A stretch of 64,000 bases of DNA from Pachypanchax playfairii (GCA_006937955.1 SSNP01000005.1:4432480-4496479), one strand, 5' to 3'. Positions 1 to 13,795 are shown, counted from the stretch's first letter. Notes: generated by a model not told the origin, from the sequence alone. Program-made: numbers and translations.

Positions 1-792
1 AGGCGCATAATTTCATGTACTCCCACTCATTTATAATTTATAATGTGGGGAATTCCTCTGCACATTTATGTAATAATATTCGCGGAAAAATTCACAAAAA
101 TGCAGCAAGACAGAATGATTTCTATCCTCTAGTACATTCTTGTCATGCTCTCTCTCTCCATCTGTACAAGGCAGCAGCAACATGTACACAGAGGAGACAA
201 TGATAGACAGTGATCACATGAATATGTTTTTGGGCCTGAACACCTCGAGCTGTAGCTTCGTAGTAAACAGGAAACATCTAAGTTCCTCTGTGTTTCATAC
301 AAACAGCATAACTCTCCCTACCTGCCATCATAGACTTCCTGTCTGACAGAACAGATTTTGTGCACCAGTAAGCAGAAGACAGAGCACAGCAGGCTGGTCA
401 TTGTTTGCACAGAGTGGGCGCTTTAGCTGCGTTGTACATACAAAGTAATTGAAGTTCAAGTATATCCAGACAATGTGCTGGACAAGTTGTCTCATGTTGG
501 TGCAACAGTGCACTAGAGGTGTGAGGTGCTCCTGCACCCTCAGACTGGTGAAGTAGATGACTTGTTTGATACTGCTGTGATTTTTAAACTTATGAGCACA
601 AGTTCCAAATGTCAAGGTGCACCATAAAAACTTTAACTTTAAACTACTAGATTAAATCAAACGGCAATACATCCTACAATAATTTACTAAGCCAACAACA
701 AATAGCTGTTACACAATATACAAATACAGATGGTGTGTGAAGTACAGAGAAGCAGAAATAATGAAAGTGGCATTTTGTTCAATGCACTCTAT

Positions 793-813
793 TTGTGTAT
801 TGTGTATTGTGTA
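793..813. repeat. Three-copy TTGTGTA heptamer repeat
   Basis: Three exact tandem copies of TTGTGTA. It is a minor simple repeat with no evident function. Confidence 0.8.
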
Positions 814-3800
814 TCTGCAATATTCTGTTGAGCTCATTTGCAATAACCAAAATTATCCTTCTTATTCCATTTATATGCATTTCTTACAGATAGCCTGACA
901 TAAATAACAAAAAAAACTTCTCTTACTGGGATGTTTGACCCATGAAATCTGTAAACGACAGGAAAAATAAAACAGAACAGACACATGTCTTATTAAAAAC
1001 ATATAATCTTTTAACCTGCACTCATCCTGTTCTTAAGTGACTCTGCTGGAGTCTAAAACATGATCTGTAAAGCAGCAGTGTTTGATATGAGATGCCATAA
1101 AACTCAAGTATTACATAATCCGATTAAACTATAAACCTGTGTGCTACATGTGACTGAAATGAAAATACTCGGCTTGTCTTGATTCCGTTATTGCTTGTTA
1201 GCAATAAAACCTCAAAGACTGACTCACTGATGCAGCTCAAAGCTAGCACCTGTTAACATTTAGTTAAATTAAACAAATGTTTACAAATTAAAATCAAGAA
1301 TGGAATATCATAAGACATGTAGTTAGACACATGTTAAAGTTTCCGTACATAAAGTACACCCCATTTTTAAGTAGTTTGTTAAATCTATTATAATAACAAT
1401 AAATATGTATCTACCTTTGTCTTAATTATAAAGAAGTTTCTGAAATTTGTGGAAGAATTGTGGCTCCATCTTCTGTCTAGAATCTTTGTTAAATAACCAG
1501 TTTTACTAGGACTCAGTCTTCAGAGTGTCATGTTTAAATTTCATTCTGTGCTGTCAATGCAACCACAGTTCCAATTATCCATGTGTTTCTCTTTGTCTTA
1601 CTTCCTTAACTGTATTAGAAAAAATCAGTAAACTCCAGTCTTAAATTCTTTATTCATTTAAAGGAATTGATACACGGATCTGTTACCTGGAGAGGCACTT
1701 TTTGAGATTATAGATAGGCGGGTGTGAGGGAAACACAGTAAATTTGATTTATTTTTGCTAAGACTGGAGCCCCTCACATCCAATTTATAGAAATTTCATG
1801 TCTTTGTAACTGTTTGGTAATCGATACAGATCTTTGGATAATTCTCTGTTTTTAACTCTGCAAACCGTTCTGGACTTATTTTAGCTGCAATCTTTTTCCT
1901 AAGTGTCAATTTTAGTATAAAGTAATAAAATCAATGTTTTCTTGTAAACCAACCAAGGTTGTATTGAAAACATTTTGCTCTTAATTCTTCTCCTTGTCCT
2001 CTCAGAAATTATTTTAATCAGTCACTGCTGGTACAAAATGTTCTACTTCTTCCACAAGGTCATTGTATATCAAAATGATATCAGAACTTGTTTAGAAAAA
2101 ATGTGGACAGGCTTGTTACAGTATCTGAATATGCTACTAACTTATTTATTTTGAAATTAAGGGATGCAGAAACTATGGCAGGAAATAAAAGCACAAACTA
2201 AGTAAAACCTGGGAAACACACTTTAAAAAAGCACAATCTAACTCCACTATACCAACAAGAGTTCAGCTCAAAACAAACGGAAACTGGGAATTCTAAGTAG
2301 GTTATTACAGGAATCATGGAGGCAAGCAAGGGAAAAAAAATAAATTCTGGAAAAAAAAATAAAAAACTGTGAAGGAACAAACAGACACAATGATCAGCTG
2401 GGCCTCATGTTCACAAAGATTTAATGTCAAACATTATTTTCTTATTAGGCTCAATTAGTGTGAAAATGAATGTTAATGAGATGTAAAAGAGAGAGTGTGC
2501 AGGGGAGGGGAGGGGGAGTACAGGCTTATCATTGCAGATATGACACACTTGGTTTGGACGAAATACAAAGTGCTTGGGAAGAACTCTAATTGGCCCTGAA
2601 CAGAGGAAGAAGAGCGTGTGAAGAAATAAATAACATTCTTGTTTACACAGGTAGAAAGATGAGCTTTAACAACAGATGTCATCCCAACCACAACTGTGGC
2701 GAGTCGTTTAAACTGCTTGTTTTGGTGAAGCTGAAATTTTAGGTTGGACAAATAACATCTGATGCTGTTGATTTTATTCTACATATATTTTTGTTATTTT
2801 TAAATCGTCTGTGCTGTAATTGCTTCAAAAGTTGTCTCTGATTGATAGGTTTGATCTGGATGTCAACCTAAAAGTTGAATTTTAGGCAAACTTATTCCTG
2901 GTTAACACAGTTTTTTAGTCCATGTCTGTGGGACATGTTGACTCACTTCTCTTCATGTATTAATTTCTGTCATGCCCAAGTCACCTACTTTAAATGAAGG
3001 GTTTTGTTAACAGGGTTCTGTTCACCTTAATAACATACGAGGAAGTAATTCAGTAATTTAAATCACGATGTGCTGGAGCAGAAGAACATCAAAAACAATG
3101 CAGAGTGGAGGACTCAGAGGAGCAGAACTGGGTTTCAACACTGGTTTCAAGAACATACGGTTATGAAAAAAGCAGTAACATTTGATAAGTTTCTTGGTTC
3201 TCCTGCTTTTGTTTGTGCCTCAAAGTACAGTGTTGTTGCAGATGAAATGGATTGTCCCTTTGATGGCAGATCTAAAAAGAACCATATTTTCTATATTCTG
3301 TCAATCAACCCAGAGTGCAGTGACAAAGAAAGGGCTAAAAAGAAAAGAACTTTGAAGGCTCAAGCTTAACTCTCTATGGACAGAGCTGTGAATTGACAGC
3401 TGTTTTGAAATTTAGATTTTTAGATATCTCAGCTTTCAAAACATATACAATACTATCCCCTCAAAGCAGTTTTGTTTGGTTGGCAAAGTGAAAATAAAGC
3501 AAAATAGATTTTTAACCCTATTTCAATATTTCTATTTTTATTTTACACATAAATGGTGGCATTCTTTGGCAGATAGTGACTGTGGATGTTACACATAATT
3601 TAGTGCTAAAATGTATTTTCTCTAAGTTTATTTATACAGTAAACTGTTACAGAAACATATGTCGTGCTGACAGTTTCCTTTTTTGTTGACTTGCAGAGTT
3701 TATTTATAATGTTTCTCTCAAGCTAAGGAAATAGTCATCACCATTATAGATAAACTGAACTATTACATCAGAGACTTAAGCTCATAAGTGAACACAATAT

Positions 3801-5066
3801 CAGCCATATTTCTGTGCACTGAAAATGTTCCAGCACAAATATGTTTCTCAGTGCTGTTATGTAGGACCCTGCCATAAAAAAGAAGAGGGTGCATTGACGC
3901 TACAGGCTGTTTCCACTTACAGTATATTCAGGACAATAGTTACCAATACACTATTAAAACTGAAAATCCATACAAGAACTATGGTATATGTTGGTACTGT
4001 ATATGTATTTCAGTGCATGTTCTCTTGGATTTCTATTAAAATTATTGTCAATGACAGAATAAATTGCTTCAAGCTTATTGGATGCAAACAGTCTTAACAA
4101 ACACTTCCCAGACATACTAATTGTTGGATATGATTCGTATACCCTGAAGCATAAACATCCTCTTATAGACACAGTTTTGTTGTTTAATCATATTTCACCT
4201 GCCCCTTGTTTCTATTTCCCTTCCACTGTTTCTTGTATAGGTGTTTGGTTTCAGGGAGAGAGCTCTTTGATTAATCCGTCATGTTGTGGAGGTGGAAGAA
4301 CTGACATTTAGAGACATGAACATTTGACCCTAGAACCAAGTGCTTGTTTGTGTTTTCTTTACTCCTACATGTGGGTGTAGATGTTTATGAAAATGACTTT
4401 CGACAGTCAAGTTTCAAGCTATTTCTTAGAATTCAGGACACAGTTTCACAACAAGTTAGTGTAGTTGTTAACACTGTTACATCAAACTTTTTTTTTTCAA
4501 TCTATTTCATGTATCTGCCATGATAAAGTGAACTTTCTGCTCCTGGAGTCATTCTTAGGCATGGCATTTGTTGGGATTGATTGATGTGACACTAATAGGA
4601 AACTGTGAGTTCAGTGATCTAAGACTGAGTCAAGGTAAGTTCACTTGCCAACGGGCTGTGACTCATCAGAAAAAAAAACATTGCACGGGGGAGAAGAGTC
4701 TCAGTGACATTTTTGAGAAGACTTTACCAAATCCTGTTTTTCTCTTGACACAGTGTGATCAGTGTTGGTAACTTTAGCTGTCGGCTGCCATAATGTTAAA
4801 TCTGATCAGTACAAATATGAATGCATATGCACATACAACACCATACAGTGTAATTTTATGTAGTAATATAATACTTTGGGGATTTACAGTAGGGACTTTG
4901 GGAGCCTGAGTCTGAGAGGTGAGGCCAGTTGTCCAAATGCCACACCTGTTTTCTGCTTGACTGGACTGTAATTTCCTGGGCTTTAGAGGGCAGGATATGC
5001 TGCCCTGCACACAGGAAAACAGGCCTGATGTGCTCTTAGTCCCTGTATGTGGGCAAGAGATAAAGG

Positions 5067-5097
5067 ACACAAACACACACACACTCACACACACACT
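5067..5097. repeat. CA dinucleotide repeat (imperfect)
   Basis: Runs of CA are broken by AAAC and a single CTCA. It is an ordinary microsatellite. Confidence 0.9.
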
Positions 5098-6372
5098 GAT
5101 TTACACACCATCAATATTGTCACTACCTCTTACATTCAGAGCAAATGAACTGGCTGTCAGAAAAGCTTCTACCTTTAAGAAATAAATGCTCTCAAGCCAT
5201 AGGGTCACACGATATTGCACTTTACTGATTGTACCTGTGGTCTATAATTTATTATTACACATGCTGAATTGTCTGTTTACAGCACACTCCTTTCATGCAA
5301 CACATATTGTAATAAAAACACACAGTCTGTCATTTGTTGTTTGGCACCCTTAGTGAGTTTTTAATTGGTTTTCAAAATACAACAGCAAATTTTCCATGAT
5401 TTGTATATTTGTTTTTCTCCCCTTGGGCTAAAACCTCTTTTGATTATTCAGCTTTGTATCACTACCTTGCTGTAACTCCAATACACTCCCTCGCATGTAC
5501 TTTATTCCATCTACCACCAGATAACCTGATTAAACAGAGAGTGCTTCGTGTCTGAGCATTAGGTTTTGTAATAATTCTACCTGTTTGTTGCCTGCTGAGA
5601 CATATAGCACAAGCCCTAAAATGCTCTCCCTGAATACAAGGCCAGCTTTACTTTCAGTGTGACAGTCTCCATATTGAAGTATTCAGATATTGTCTGTCAA
5701 CATGAATAACTCTTAAAATAGAGTGGAAGTGCACTAAAACAGACAGAATATTGTTATTATATGCACTAAAAGATGCACGCAAATTTATTTACATTTACAA
5801 AAACAATTTATAGATAGTTGTATTATTTTAAAGGATGGGTTCTTGCAATTTTCTATCATCACTGTGTCAGTAGATCCTCTCTTTGTTGCTAATGCAGCAC
5901 TGAAGCAAAGCTGCAGTACTTTGGAAAAATATCAAGTGGATTTTACACGGTGAGTCTTGGCTGTAAAGATTCCGACTTGTGCAGGCAGACATTCACATTT
6001 TGGGACTCCTGAGCAAAAACATGGGAAAGGATATTACATGATATGGGATAGGGATACTGCCTGAGAACATATTGCCAGTAGGGAATAGTTCTAGTAACTC
6101 GATGAATGAAGCAACTGCTAGCTGCTCTGTAATTCCTAATGTTGGCCTACATGCATTTGAGGTTGCTGGTTTGAGCTTTACAGTGTCAGATGTTGATGAG
6201 GTCTTATCTGAGTCTGGGATGGCAACGTGTTGCACTGACACCAGACATAAAAGTCTAGTGTTTCCACTGATTCTGTATTGATTGTCAGTACTAAATGTGA
6301 GACTGTTGTTTTCTGAACATTCAGGTTAGAAATTGATGTTGAAACTGACCCTGTGGATGCCCCTAGATAGAT

Positions 6373-6455
6373 GTAGGTAGGTAGGTAGGTAGGTAAGAAG
6401 GTAGGTAGGTAGGTAGGTAGGTAGGTAGGTAGGTAAGAAGGTAGGTAGGTAGGTA
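6373..6455. repeat. GGTA tetranucleotide microsatellite with two variant blocks
   Basis: The array is built of GTAG/GGTA units, interrupted twice by TAAGAAG (within 6391-6400 and 6431-6440), 40 bases apart. This implies that a 40-base segment of the array was itself duplicated. The minus strand reads as a tyrosine-leucine-proline-threonine repeat in one frame, which is a consequence of the repeat and not a protein. Length is likely polymorphic. Confidence 0.95.
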
Positions 6456-9400
6456 GATCAACAGCAAACAGCCTTAAGCAGTTCTTTACAGAATGCAGAA
6501 GTCTGAGCTGTTGCAATTTAAACTGAGTGGTGATTCAGGAGGAAGTGCAATGGGAGCTTCTGGTTGCCATAGTGATGATGTGACTGACATTGATGAAAGT
6601 GAATCAGACTGATTGTGTTTCTGAGGTGGATAGTGTCTTTCAGAATGAAAGTTTGTATTATTTAAAGGTCATCAATAGTTTTTTGGGTGACACATGAAAA
6701 ATCTCTTGATATTAAAGATCGTTTCCTGATATGGTGAAGTTCAGTCAGTCGGCCACTACTTTTCAACAGGTTGTTGGCTTAGATCTTTTGGTTAAAAGAA
6801 ATGTCATCGCCTCAACTGTGTGTGTTTGCCTGTGAACTGATATGATAAAATATTTGGTGCATGACTTTTCCTTCTTTTTACAATATTATCAAAAGAGATG
6901 TAAATGCCTGAACCCTAAAAGATCTAAGGCATTCATCTGGATGTATGCTTATAATAACAGTCAGATTTTTTACAATATTTCCTCAAAAATAGTACCTTGA
7001 AATGCCTTTATTTTGGGGGCTATTGTAAAATTAGGCATCTGTTTAGTATTTTGTTTGTTTTTTGTTCTATTTTTTGACTAGTATGACAGGTATTACATAG
7101 CATTGATTTAATGAGCTAAGAAGTTGTGTTGTGAGCCTAAAGAATTTGATGGGATGATAAAAAAAGCAGCATTATCATCTCTCATGCATTGGCATTAATG
7201 TGGTTAAAATCTCCAGTGGAAGCTCTGATACTGTGTAAACTTACTGAGAATGTTTGTGTAACTACTTTAGCTTTCATAACACAAAGTTGTGATTTCACCT
7301 TGTAGAAAAATATTCTCATCAGCAAAAATCTCACATCAATTCCCAGCTGTTTTCAGAGAAACTCTCCCAGAGTTTGGGTGAGAGTGTGAGACATGCTTGG
7401 CAGCTGTGCTTCCATCTTGAAAGCCAGTTTCTGCAGCTTAATATTATGGGTATAGAAGTTTTCAAGTTTTTGAAGCTAGATGCAGCAGATGGGTAAGGGA
7501 TTAACAGCCTTTTTTCCCACTGGGGGTTTCTAAGAAGAGCTGATTAGAGGGATGGGGAAGAAAGTGAGAGCCTTTTTAGAAGCTGAAAAAATATATATCT
7601 ATTTTTATCATCTCTTGTTGTCTCTGAAAGATGCCCAACATTCAGAAATAAAATAAAATAAAAATACTTTTCTTTTCAGGTATTCACAATAAGTAATTCT
7701 GATTTCTTGTTTTTTTAATTATAAACCATTGATCCTAATATATGGTAGTATTATTCAGGCTGGTTAAAATTAATTAACCTTAATGTAATTGCATATTGTT
7801 ATCATTACTGTTATTATTGTGGAATAGTACAATGCATCCATTTATTTAACTTTTACTGGGATTTGGAGCTGGATTTATGTAACAATATCCAATAAAAAAA
7901 AAGAAAACATTTATTTCTTTTTAATTTAATTTCTATTAAATCAGGAAGGACCCTTGAGATTAAAAATCTATTTTACAAGAGTGTTCTGGCCACGATGTGC
8001 AGCAGCTCAGTCAGCAGTCAGACATACAGCAACGGAGTTTACAGTTTACATAAAACATGAAAGGACGTTCATATAATCAGCAACACAAACTGAAAGGAAT
8101 CAGGTGAGAGTCGATCAGTCACGATTCATAAATCAAAACATTTAGGCCCAGATGTTTGTGTCTTTAAAATAACTAAATATGTTCATATTCACTATGTAAG
8201 ATGAGTTCCTTCAGACTCAGTTGGTTTTTGAACTGATTCCAAAGAGGAACAAATTATTTCAATGTTTTTTTCCTCCAACTTGGTGGTTTAATCTGTGAAA
8301 GGACAAAGCAGAACATCTAACACAGTGAGTACAGTGTACAGTGAGGAGTTTTAGGGTTGCAATGAACTTCAGAGCCCTGTGGTAGACTGTAAACATTGTG
8401 AGGAATGTGCATATAAATTACATCTCTAATCTAACTGATCTTAAAAAAAAAAACACAAAATGGACTGACATACAAGATTGATCTGTTTAGAACTTTTAAG
8501 TATTGAAGTTGTCAACATATTCAAAATTAACAAAATTGTGTCAAATTACATTCACATGGCTCTAATGAGAAGGTTGTCATTCTGATCAGTTTCTATTTGT
8601 ATGTAAAAATATATATATTTTGTAATTATCTTGTAATACTCTTGTGTTTACAAGTTTATCCCATATAATAAGCCAAGTTATATGTTTCTATGTAATTAAA
8701 TTTTTGTTATCAGTGTGTTTTATTTGGAACAGTTTAAACTCATTGCCATACTTCAGGTGTTGGTGACAGTTCTCTACATGACACCAGAGTTGTACCTATA
8801 CTTCATTACATGTTATTTTAAAGGTCTGGTGTTGCACAGTTTAATACTTTGATATTAGAATAGGGATATTAATAATCAAACATCCTTTTTTGGAACAGGA
8901 AAAGGTTCTTAGAATCTGTTACCTATTTGAAACAAATGAACCGCACCACTGATAATTATTTGAGCTATGCTTTGGGGAAAAAATGATTTGCTCTTTATTT
9001 TGGATGACTAGCTTCACTTTAAAAACAGATTGAGGCCTCTCCACTGTGGAGAATTGTCTCACTATAATGGGAATTTGGTTTACATGTAGAAATTGCAATA
9101 GGATAAAGATTTGAAATGGACAAAGGGCCTTTTAAGAAAAGTATCAGTTACAATGAAAATGATAGGAAAGTATGAGAGATGTAGCATAGTCAATTGATCC
9201 AGTTATCATTGTTGTCTCTGATATGGCATGAATGGGGCCTGTTTGTTCTGTACTTAGTCATTTCCCCTCCAAATTAAACTGCTGTTCCAGTCTACATGTA
9301 TAGCTACTTATTTACTTAAGAAAGGATTTTTCTATGAGCCATGGGGTAAAAAACAATTCCCCTCACTTTCAAAACAGATGTGTGATGAGCTGCGTAAGGG

Positions 9401-10689
9401 AATGCAACACATTACTGCTGCACCTCTCAGTATACACACACATAAATATGCACCACAAAAAACACACGAAGTCAGCATCATGAGTTTGTTTCTATTGTAA
9501 ATGCAATGGGTCAACGTGTCAGTACATGGTCACAGAAAGAGAAAAACAATGTAATCAATATCTGAAGCCGATTGACTTCTATGAATAATCAATTTAAAGT
9601 GTTTGACACATTTCTCTTTGATGTTACTTTGACTGTATAGAGTGAACTGTGAATTGGGGGTGGCGGTGACTGCAGTCTTGATGATGGTATTATGTATGAC
9701 ATACAAAACGTATATTCCAGTTGCTTGAGGCTGATTAGGTCTTTGAACAGTCTATTACACAACTACCCATGTGTTCATAGATAAGGCTTTTCATCTGTTG
9801 GGAAAAACATGCACTGTCTTTTATCATTTTTATGTCTGTCATCGAAACAAATCTATATGCACATTTTCAGTGAATTCAGGTTTGAAATGAGAGGGTATCC
9901 AGGTGAAGTTTAACGAATGAACGCAACTTCAGAGGACTGAAGAGACTTTAGAGAAGACAATGATACTATAGTGCGGTAACATTGTCACCATGGTTATATA
10001 AATGAAATATGCTATTATTGTTCAGTTCTGTTTGGTAAATATCACCATTTTTTCAAAGGTAACTTAAAAATCTGAACTATTCCTTTTTTTAAACCCTGTA
10101 GGACCAAGATGGTTCATTGGGAAAAATACATTCTGAGACAATTTTTGAACTCTTCCAGTTTGTTTTTAATTACATTTATCTATACTTTGTGTCTTACTTT
10201 TCAATGTAAATCAGTTTAATAAAAAATGTTCACTATACCTTACCAGTACTTGCCAGCTACTACTACATCATGCACAGATTACAGTCATCCATGCCTAATA
10301 GGTGCTTGTGTATTTCTTTCCTCCGTCAGAAAGATTAGTATAGTTTTGTTGGTATGATCTACCATTTAAAATATGATGCCTCATCCCTTATGTTCTCATT
10401 ATAGCTCAGTGATTCTTAGTAGAATACCAGCCAAAAAATATGAAATGTAGATATCTCTTTATGTGTGTAAATCTGTTCATGAGTGGAAGTCATGTCTATT
10501 GTCAAAGGATTTCAAATCTTTTGCCATGGAGATCCCAAAATGGGTAATTGAGCCATATAGTGCTCACTTTAGTATGTATGAGACTTGCTGTGAGCTATTC
10601 AGTGGATAGGATGAAAATAGTCATCAGGTTGAGAACACCATTGGTTTAACGTCAGCATTTCTGCTGGGAGCAGTCTGAATGGGAAATGG

Positions 10690-11060
10690 TCTCCCTCATT
10701 AAAGGCCTCCCTAGGTATATTCTCATGGCAGAGCAAAGGAAGAGGGATGAGATGATATATCAAACCATTAGGCTCCTTACACCTAAAACACTTTGTTCAG
10801 CTGCATGTGTCATTATAGCCATTAGAATATATGGTTCATTCACCATGGTGACAGGAAGATAGTTGGACATAGACAAAGTCAAGGGAGTGAGATAGAGGAG
10901 AGAAGAAGAATGACCTCTGTGACAGAGAGGTTTTTTAATGCCAGGCTTTACTAATAAGAGGAAGAAGCAGCGCTAATGTGATGCTGGAGATAGAAGAGAA
11001 ACACACACTGCCTCTGACGAAGGCTAACATCAGCATTAATAACACAAAGGGACCAAAGGC
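10690..11060. other. Candidate conserved noncoding block
   Basis: Balanced composition, few homopolymers and many AT-hook or homeodomain-like cores (CATTAAAGG, CCATTAGG, CATTAGAATATATGG, CAGCATTAATAAC, GATTAATGAAATG). It has no reading frame. The texture is that of conserved intronic enhancers in developmental genes; conservation itself cannot be seen here. Confidence 0.25.
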
Positions 11061-11870
11061 TGTAGATTAATGAAATGAAATAATTACTTAACATAATTTA
11101 TTATCAGATTTAGGGTGCTGACCTAATGCAGGTATATCTGCATATTGCTTTTTTTTAAATCAAAGTTATCATTAAAAAATTAAAAAGATTGGAAGGAAGA
11201 AGCCACACAGTTGTGTATATCTGTAGCTTATATGGACTCACTGCACACAAATGTCTCTTCTACGCTTAAATCCTAAATAATAAACCACATTGTTTCTGAA
11301 AAATTTACTTTTGTAACTGTTGTAAATAAAGAAAACAAATAAATTACCATGAAAACAATTTATAAAAAGAAACAACCGTCTCAAACATTATCAAACATTT
11401 TATGCTTATCTTACTAATTTATTTATTTATCAAATTGTTTTATTGCTCTATCGAGCACATTGGAAACACTTTGCTATATATCCTACAGATGAAAACAAAC
11501 CGTGTCTTTTATTTTGAAATGTTCACAGGAGACCAATTAATCTGAAAAAAACCTGAAGTTTTACAGCCCTTCCTGTCTGCTCTGAACACTGTGTATTGGC
11601 ATCAGATTAATGCCTCAATACGGATGAATGTGTCTTGATAAATAGAACTAAATAATGGATCATGTGAGAGACAGTTAGCAGTGACCATGCGTGATTCACA
11701 CATATAGTGACATTTCATGTCTTCATTTTTTTATTTTGATGATTAAAACGATTCCCTAGAAAACTCATGCAAGTTTTGGCTTTGCTCCACCTCTTCTGTA
11801 CACAGTTAAAAAACATGACGAAATATATTTGAGTAAGTTGTTTTTTTTCCAAAACGTCCACTGTTTGTAT

Positions 11871-12441
11871 TAGAATCAGAATGAGAATCGTGTCTATTGG
11901 CCAAGTATGTTAGTGAACACTTACAAGGAATTTGTTTCCGGCCGATGGTGTCTCTCAAGCACAATAGTACAAAAACACAACACTATATTAACAACACAGT
12001 AAACAATATAATAAACAACATAATAAAAGACAGTCTGCAGTATAAATGCGTAGTGTGATTTTATGCTTTTAGATATGAGGATAAGTGATATGAATTGTGT
12101 GAGTATTGTGTACATAAAGTGCAGTTACAGTCTAGCAATGTGTCAGTTCAGTTATTTAGAGGGGAGATGGCGAGGGGAAAGAAACTGTTCCTGTGTCGGG
12201 TGGTCCTGGTCTGCAGGCTTCTGTGCCATCTGCCAGAGGGCAGCAGGTCAAGAAGTCTGTGTCCCGGGTGTGAGGGGTCAGAGATGATTTTCCCTGCCCG
12301 TTTCCGGGTTCTTGAGCTGTACAGGATGGAGGGCAGGGGGGTGCCGATGATCTTCTCTGCTGACCGTACAGTCCGCTGCAGTCTGTTCCTATCCTGTTTA
12401 GTTGCTGCTCCGTACCAGATATTACGTATTAGATAAGGGCT
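11871..12441 (-). mobile_element. 3' end of an L2/CR1-type LINE, minus strand
   Basis: The minus strand carries the last part of a non-LTR retrotransposon: an ORF2 C-terminus (12441 to 12148), then about 280 bases of 3' untranslated sequence ending in an ATTCTG-type tail at 11871-11890. On the + strand the tail reads as TAGAATCAGAATGAGAATC. The stretch TTGGCCAAGTATG, followed a little later by TTACAAGGAATTTG, is familiar from abundant fish L2-like LINE tails (recall, not a search). The copy is 5'-truncated, as most LINE insertions are. No target-site duplication could be established by eye. Assignment to the L2 or CR1 clade is tentative; that it is a LINE end is much firmer. Confidence 0.8.
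12148..12441 (-). pseudogene. LINE ORF2 C-terminal fragment (reverse transcriptase protein tail)
   Basis: Reading the minus strand from 12441 to the TGA at 12150-12148 gives 97 open codons. Recognisable pieces are WYGAATKQDRNRLQRTVRSA, EKIIGTPLPS, RKRAGKIISDPSHPGHRLL and LLPSGRWHRSL, followed by a TRTTRHRNSFFP tail. This is the typical C-terminal region downstream of the reverse transcriptase domain in fish L2/CR1-like LINEs. The catalytic reverse transcriptase and endonuclease domains are absent, so the fragment cannot be autonomous. Compared with the family as I remember it, two codons are missing just after LPS (expected LQDLYSS, seen ILYSS), an in-frame deletion. The frame has no stop, which suggests a fairly young insertion. 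The + strand open frames over this region are shadows of it. Confidence 0.8.
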
Positions 12442-13771
12442 GTGAAAAGTTACACATATTATAAGTGTAAATTAAATTACGTGAGAAATGAGCAGATTGG
12501 CGGAAGTCTGATCTCTCTATGTTTTTTTTTTACTTTTATATGTATTACCAGTTTTACCAGTCTTATTTAGGCTCATGCCCAGGGATGATGGATGTAAAAT
12601 AGCTCTACAGCTAGATCTGGTACAGGAACCATTCTGTACATGGTCTCTGTCAAGATAAACTCACCTAAATGTAATAGAATATGTTTAATACAATCTTAGT
12701 CTAAACTGTGTTTGGAGCTCCAACATCATGCTGTTTAGGTGAAAAAAGGAACAACAGAAAAAATAGTTTTGCTGGCTAAACAAGACAAGGTTGTCTCACT
12801 CTGGGTTAATAGCAGCTTGTTTGTTGAATGGGTATTATGCTTGTTTTAACTTTGCACTGCTAAGCTGGCCTGGTCCCTGAGGTGACTGCAGGAATGACTA
12901 GAAATACTGCATAGTTGGGAAAACGGAATGCATTAATATGTGATGCGGGCCAACTGAGGATTCTTCAGAACAGAAGCAGACAAAGTGAAGGGGGAAGAAA
13001 TGAGCAAGACACAAATAAGTCTGTCCTATCAGGACATGTATATTTTATAGAACATTTTTATTATAGAATTTTCTAAAAAGATGAATGAAATTAGAGTTTA
13101 AAGAAATAAAATATTTATTTACTAGCTGTAAAATACTGTAAGTAAGTCAAATAAGAAATGCTGATAAATTAATCACATAACATGTTTATAAAATCTGAAC
13201 TGAAACAATCACAAATCTCCTTTGTGCTTTTATGTTTCAATGCATGATAAAATGCTAAAAAATTAGGAAAGTTAGCAGATTTTTTTTGTATTTATTCTTC
13301 GTTTTCATAACAGCAACAAATCTTGCAGGAGTTTCTTTTTGTAAAATTCATTCATTTATTAAAATAAATCCTAAAAATTGTGTACCACATATTTGAAAGC
13401 ACACACATCTCATTTACATATTTTTGAGCCTGGATGACTGCATGCGCTAAGTGTCCAAATTTGCCTTCCAGAGAGAAGAAATGATATTTAGAAGCAATTG
13501 GCAGCCTCTGGTGTCACATTGAATAAATGTAACTGCATCTATCATTCCCATTAGTATTTACTTTCTTTCAAGTAAACATTACTGAAGAACTGAAAATATT
13601 GAATGTTATGTAATTTTCAAACTATCAAGTATATTTTGCGCTATTGTGTTTTTATAGATAGCTAGTCGGAAGTCATTAGAGTTGTGCAACATCTACTGAA
13701 TCTGCCTCTTTTTTATTATCACTGTAAATCAAAGTTACTCTTCAACACCACATCTTTTGTGGAAAATAAAT

Positions 13772-13795
13772 GACTTTGTCCTTTCTTCCACACAG
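13772..13795 (+). promoter_or_regulatory. cdh13: 3' splice site of cdh13 exon A
   Basis: A pyrimidine-rich run (ACTTTGTCCTTTCTTCC) leads to CACAG at 13791-13795. It is a standard U2-type acceptor. Its position gives phase-0 entry into the cadherin frame. Confidence 0.85.

Larger units (their letters stand above)
1..13795 (+). other. cdh13: cdh13 intron upstream of exon A (3' part only)
   Basis: At least 13.8 kb of intron; its 5' end lies outside the window. The sequence is AT-rich with stop codons in all frames. I saw no exon-like cadherin coding, no RNA gene and no promoter I could defend. From 1 to about 6360 there is only ordinary intron with a short CA repeat near 5067-5097 and three copies of a TTGTGTA heptamer at 793-813. 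The GGTA array follows at about 6373-6455. From 6460 to 10690 nothing stands out. The block 10690-11060 is compositionally distinct (listed separately), then the LINE end at 11871-12441. From 12445 to 13771 there is plain AT-rich intron. The preceding cadherin exon (rest of EC1) was looked for by eye and not found. Confidence 0.85.

Noticed and set aside
2502..2517. GGGGAGGGGAGGGGG as a possible G-quadruplex
   Set aside because: Only three long G runs are present, so a stable three-tetrad structure is not assured.
6178..6516. 112-codon minus frame with tyrosine-leucine-proline-threonine repeats
   Set aside because: It is the translation of the GGTA tetranucleotide array.
12095..12436. 113-codon + strand frame rich in Leu, Cys and Arg
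   Set aside because: It lies opposite the LINE ORF2 C-terminus on the minus strand, whose conserved residues explain the lack of stops.
13757..13795. ATG upstream of exon A as a translation start
   Set aside because: It lies before the splice acceptor in intron, and the protein context is internal to a cadherin repeat.
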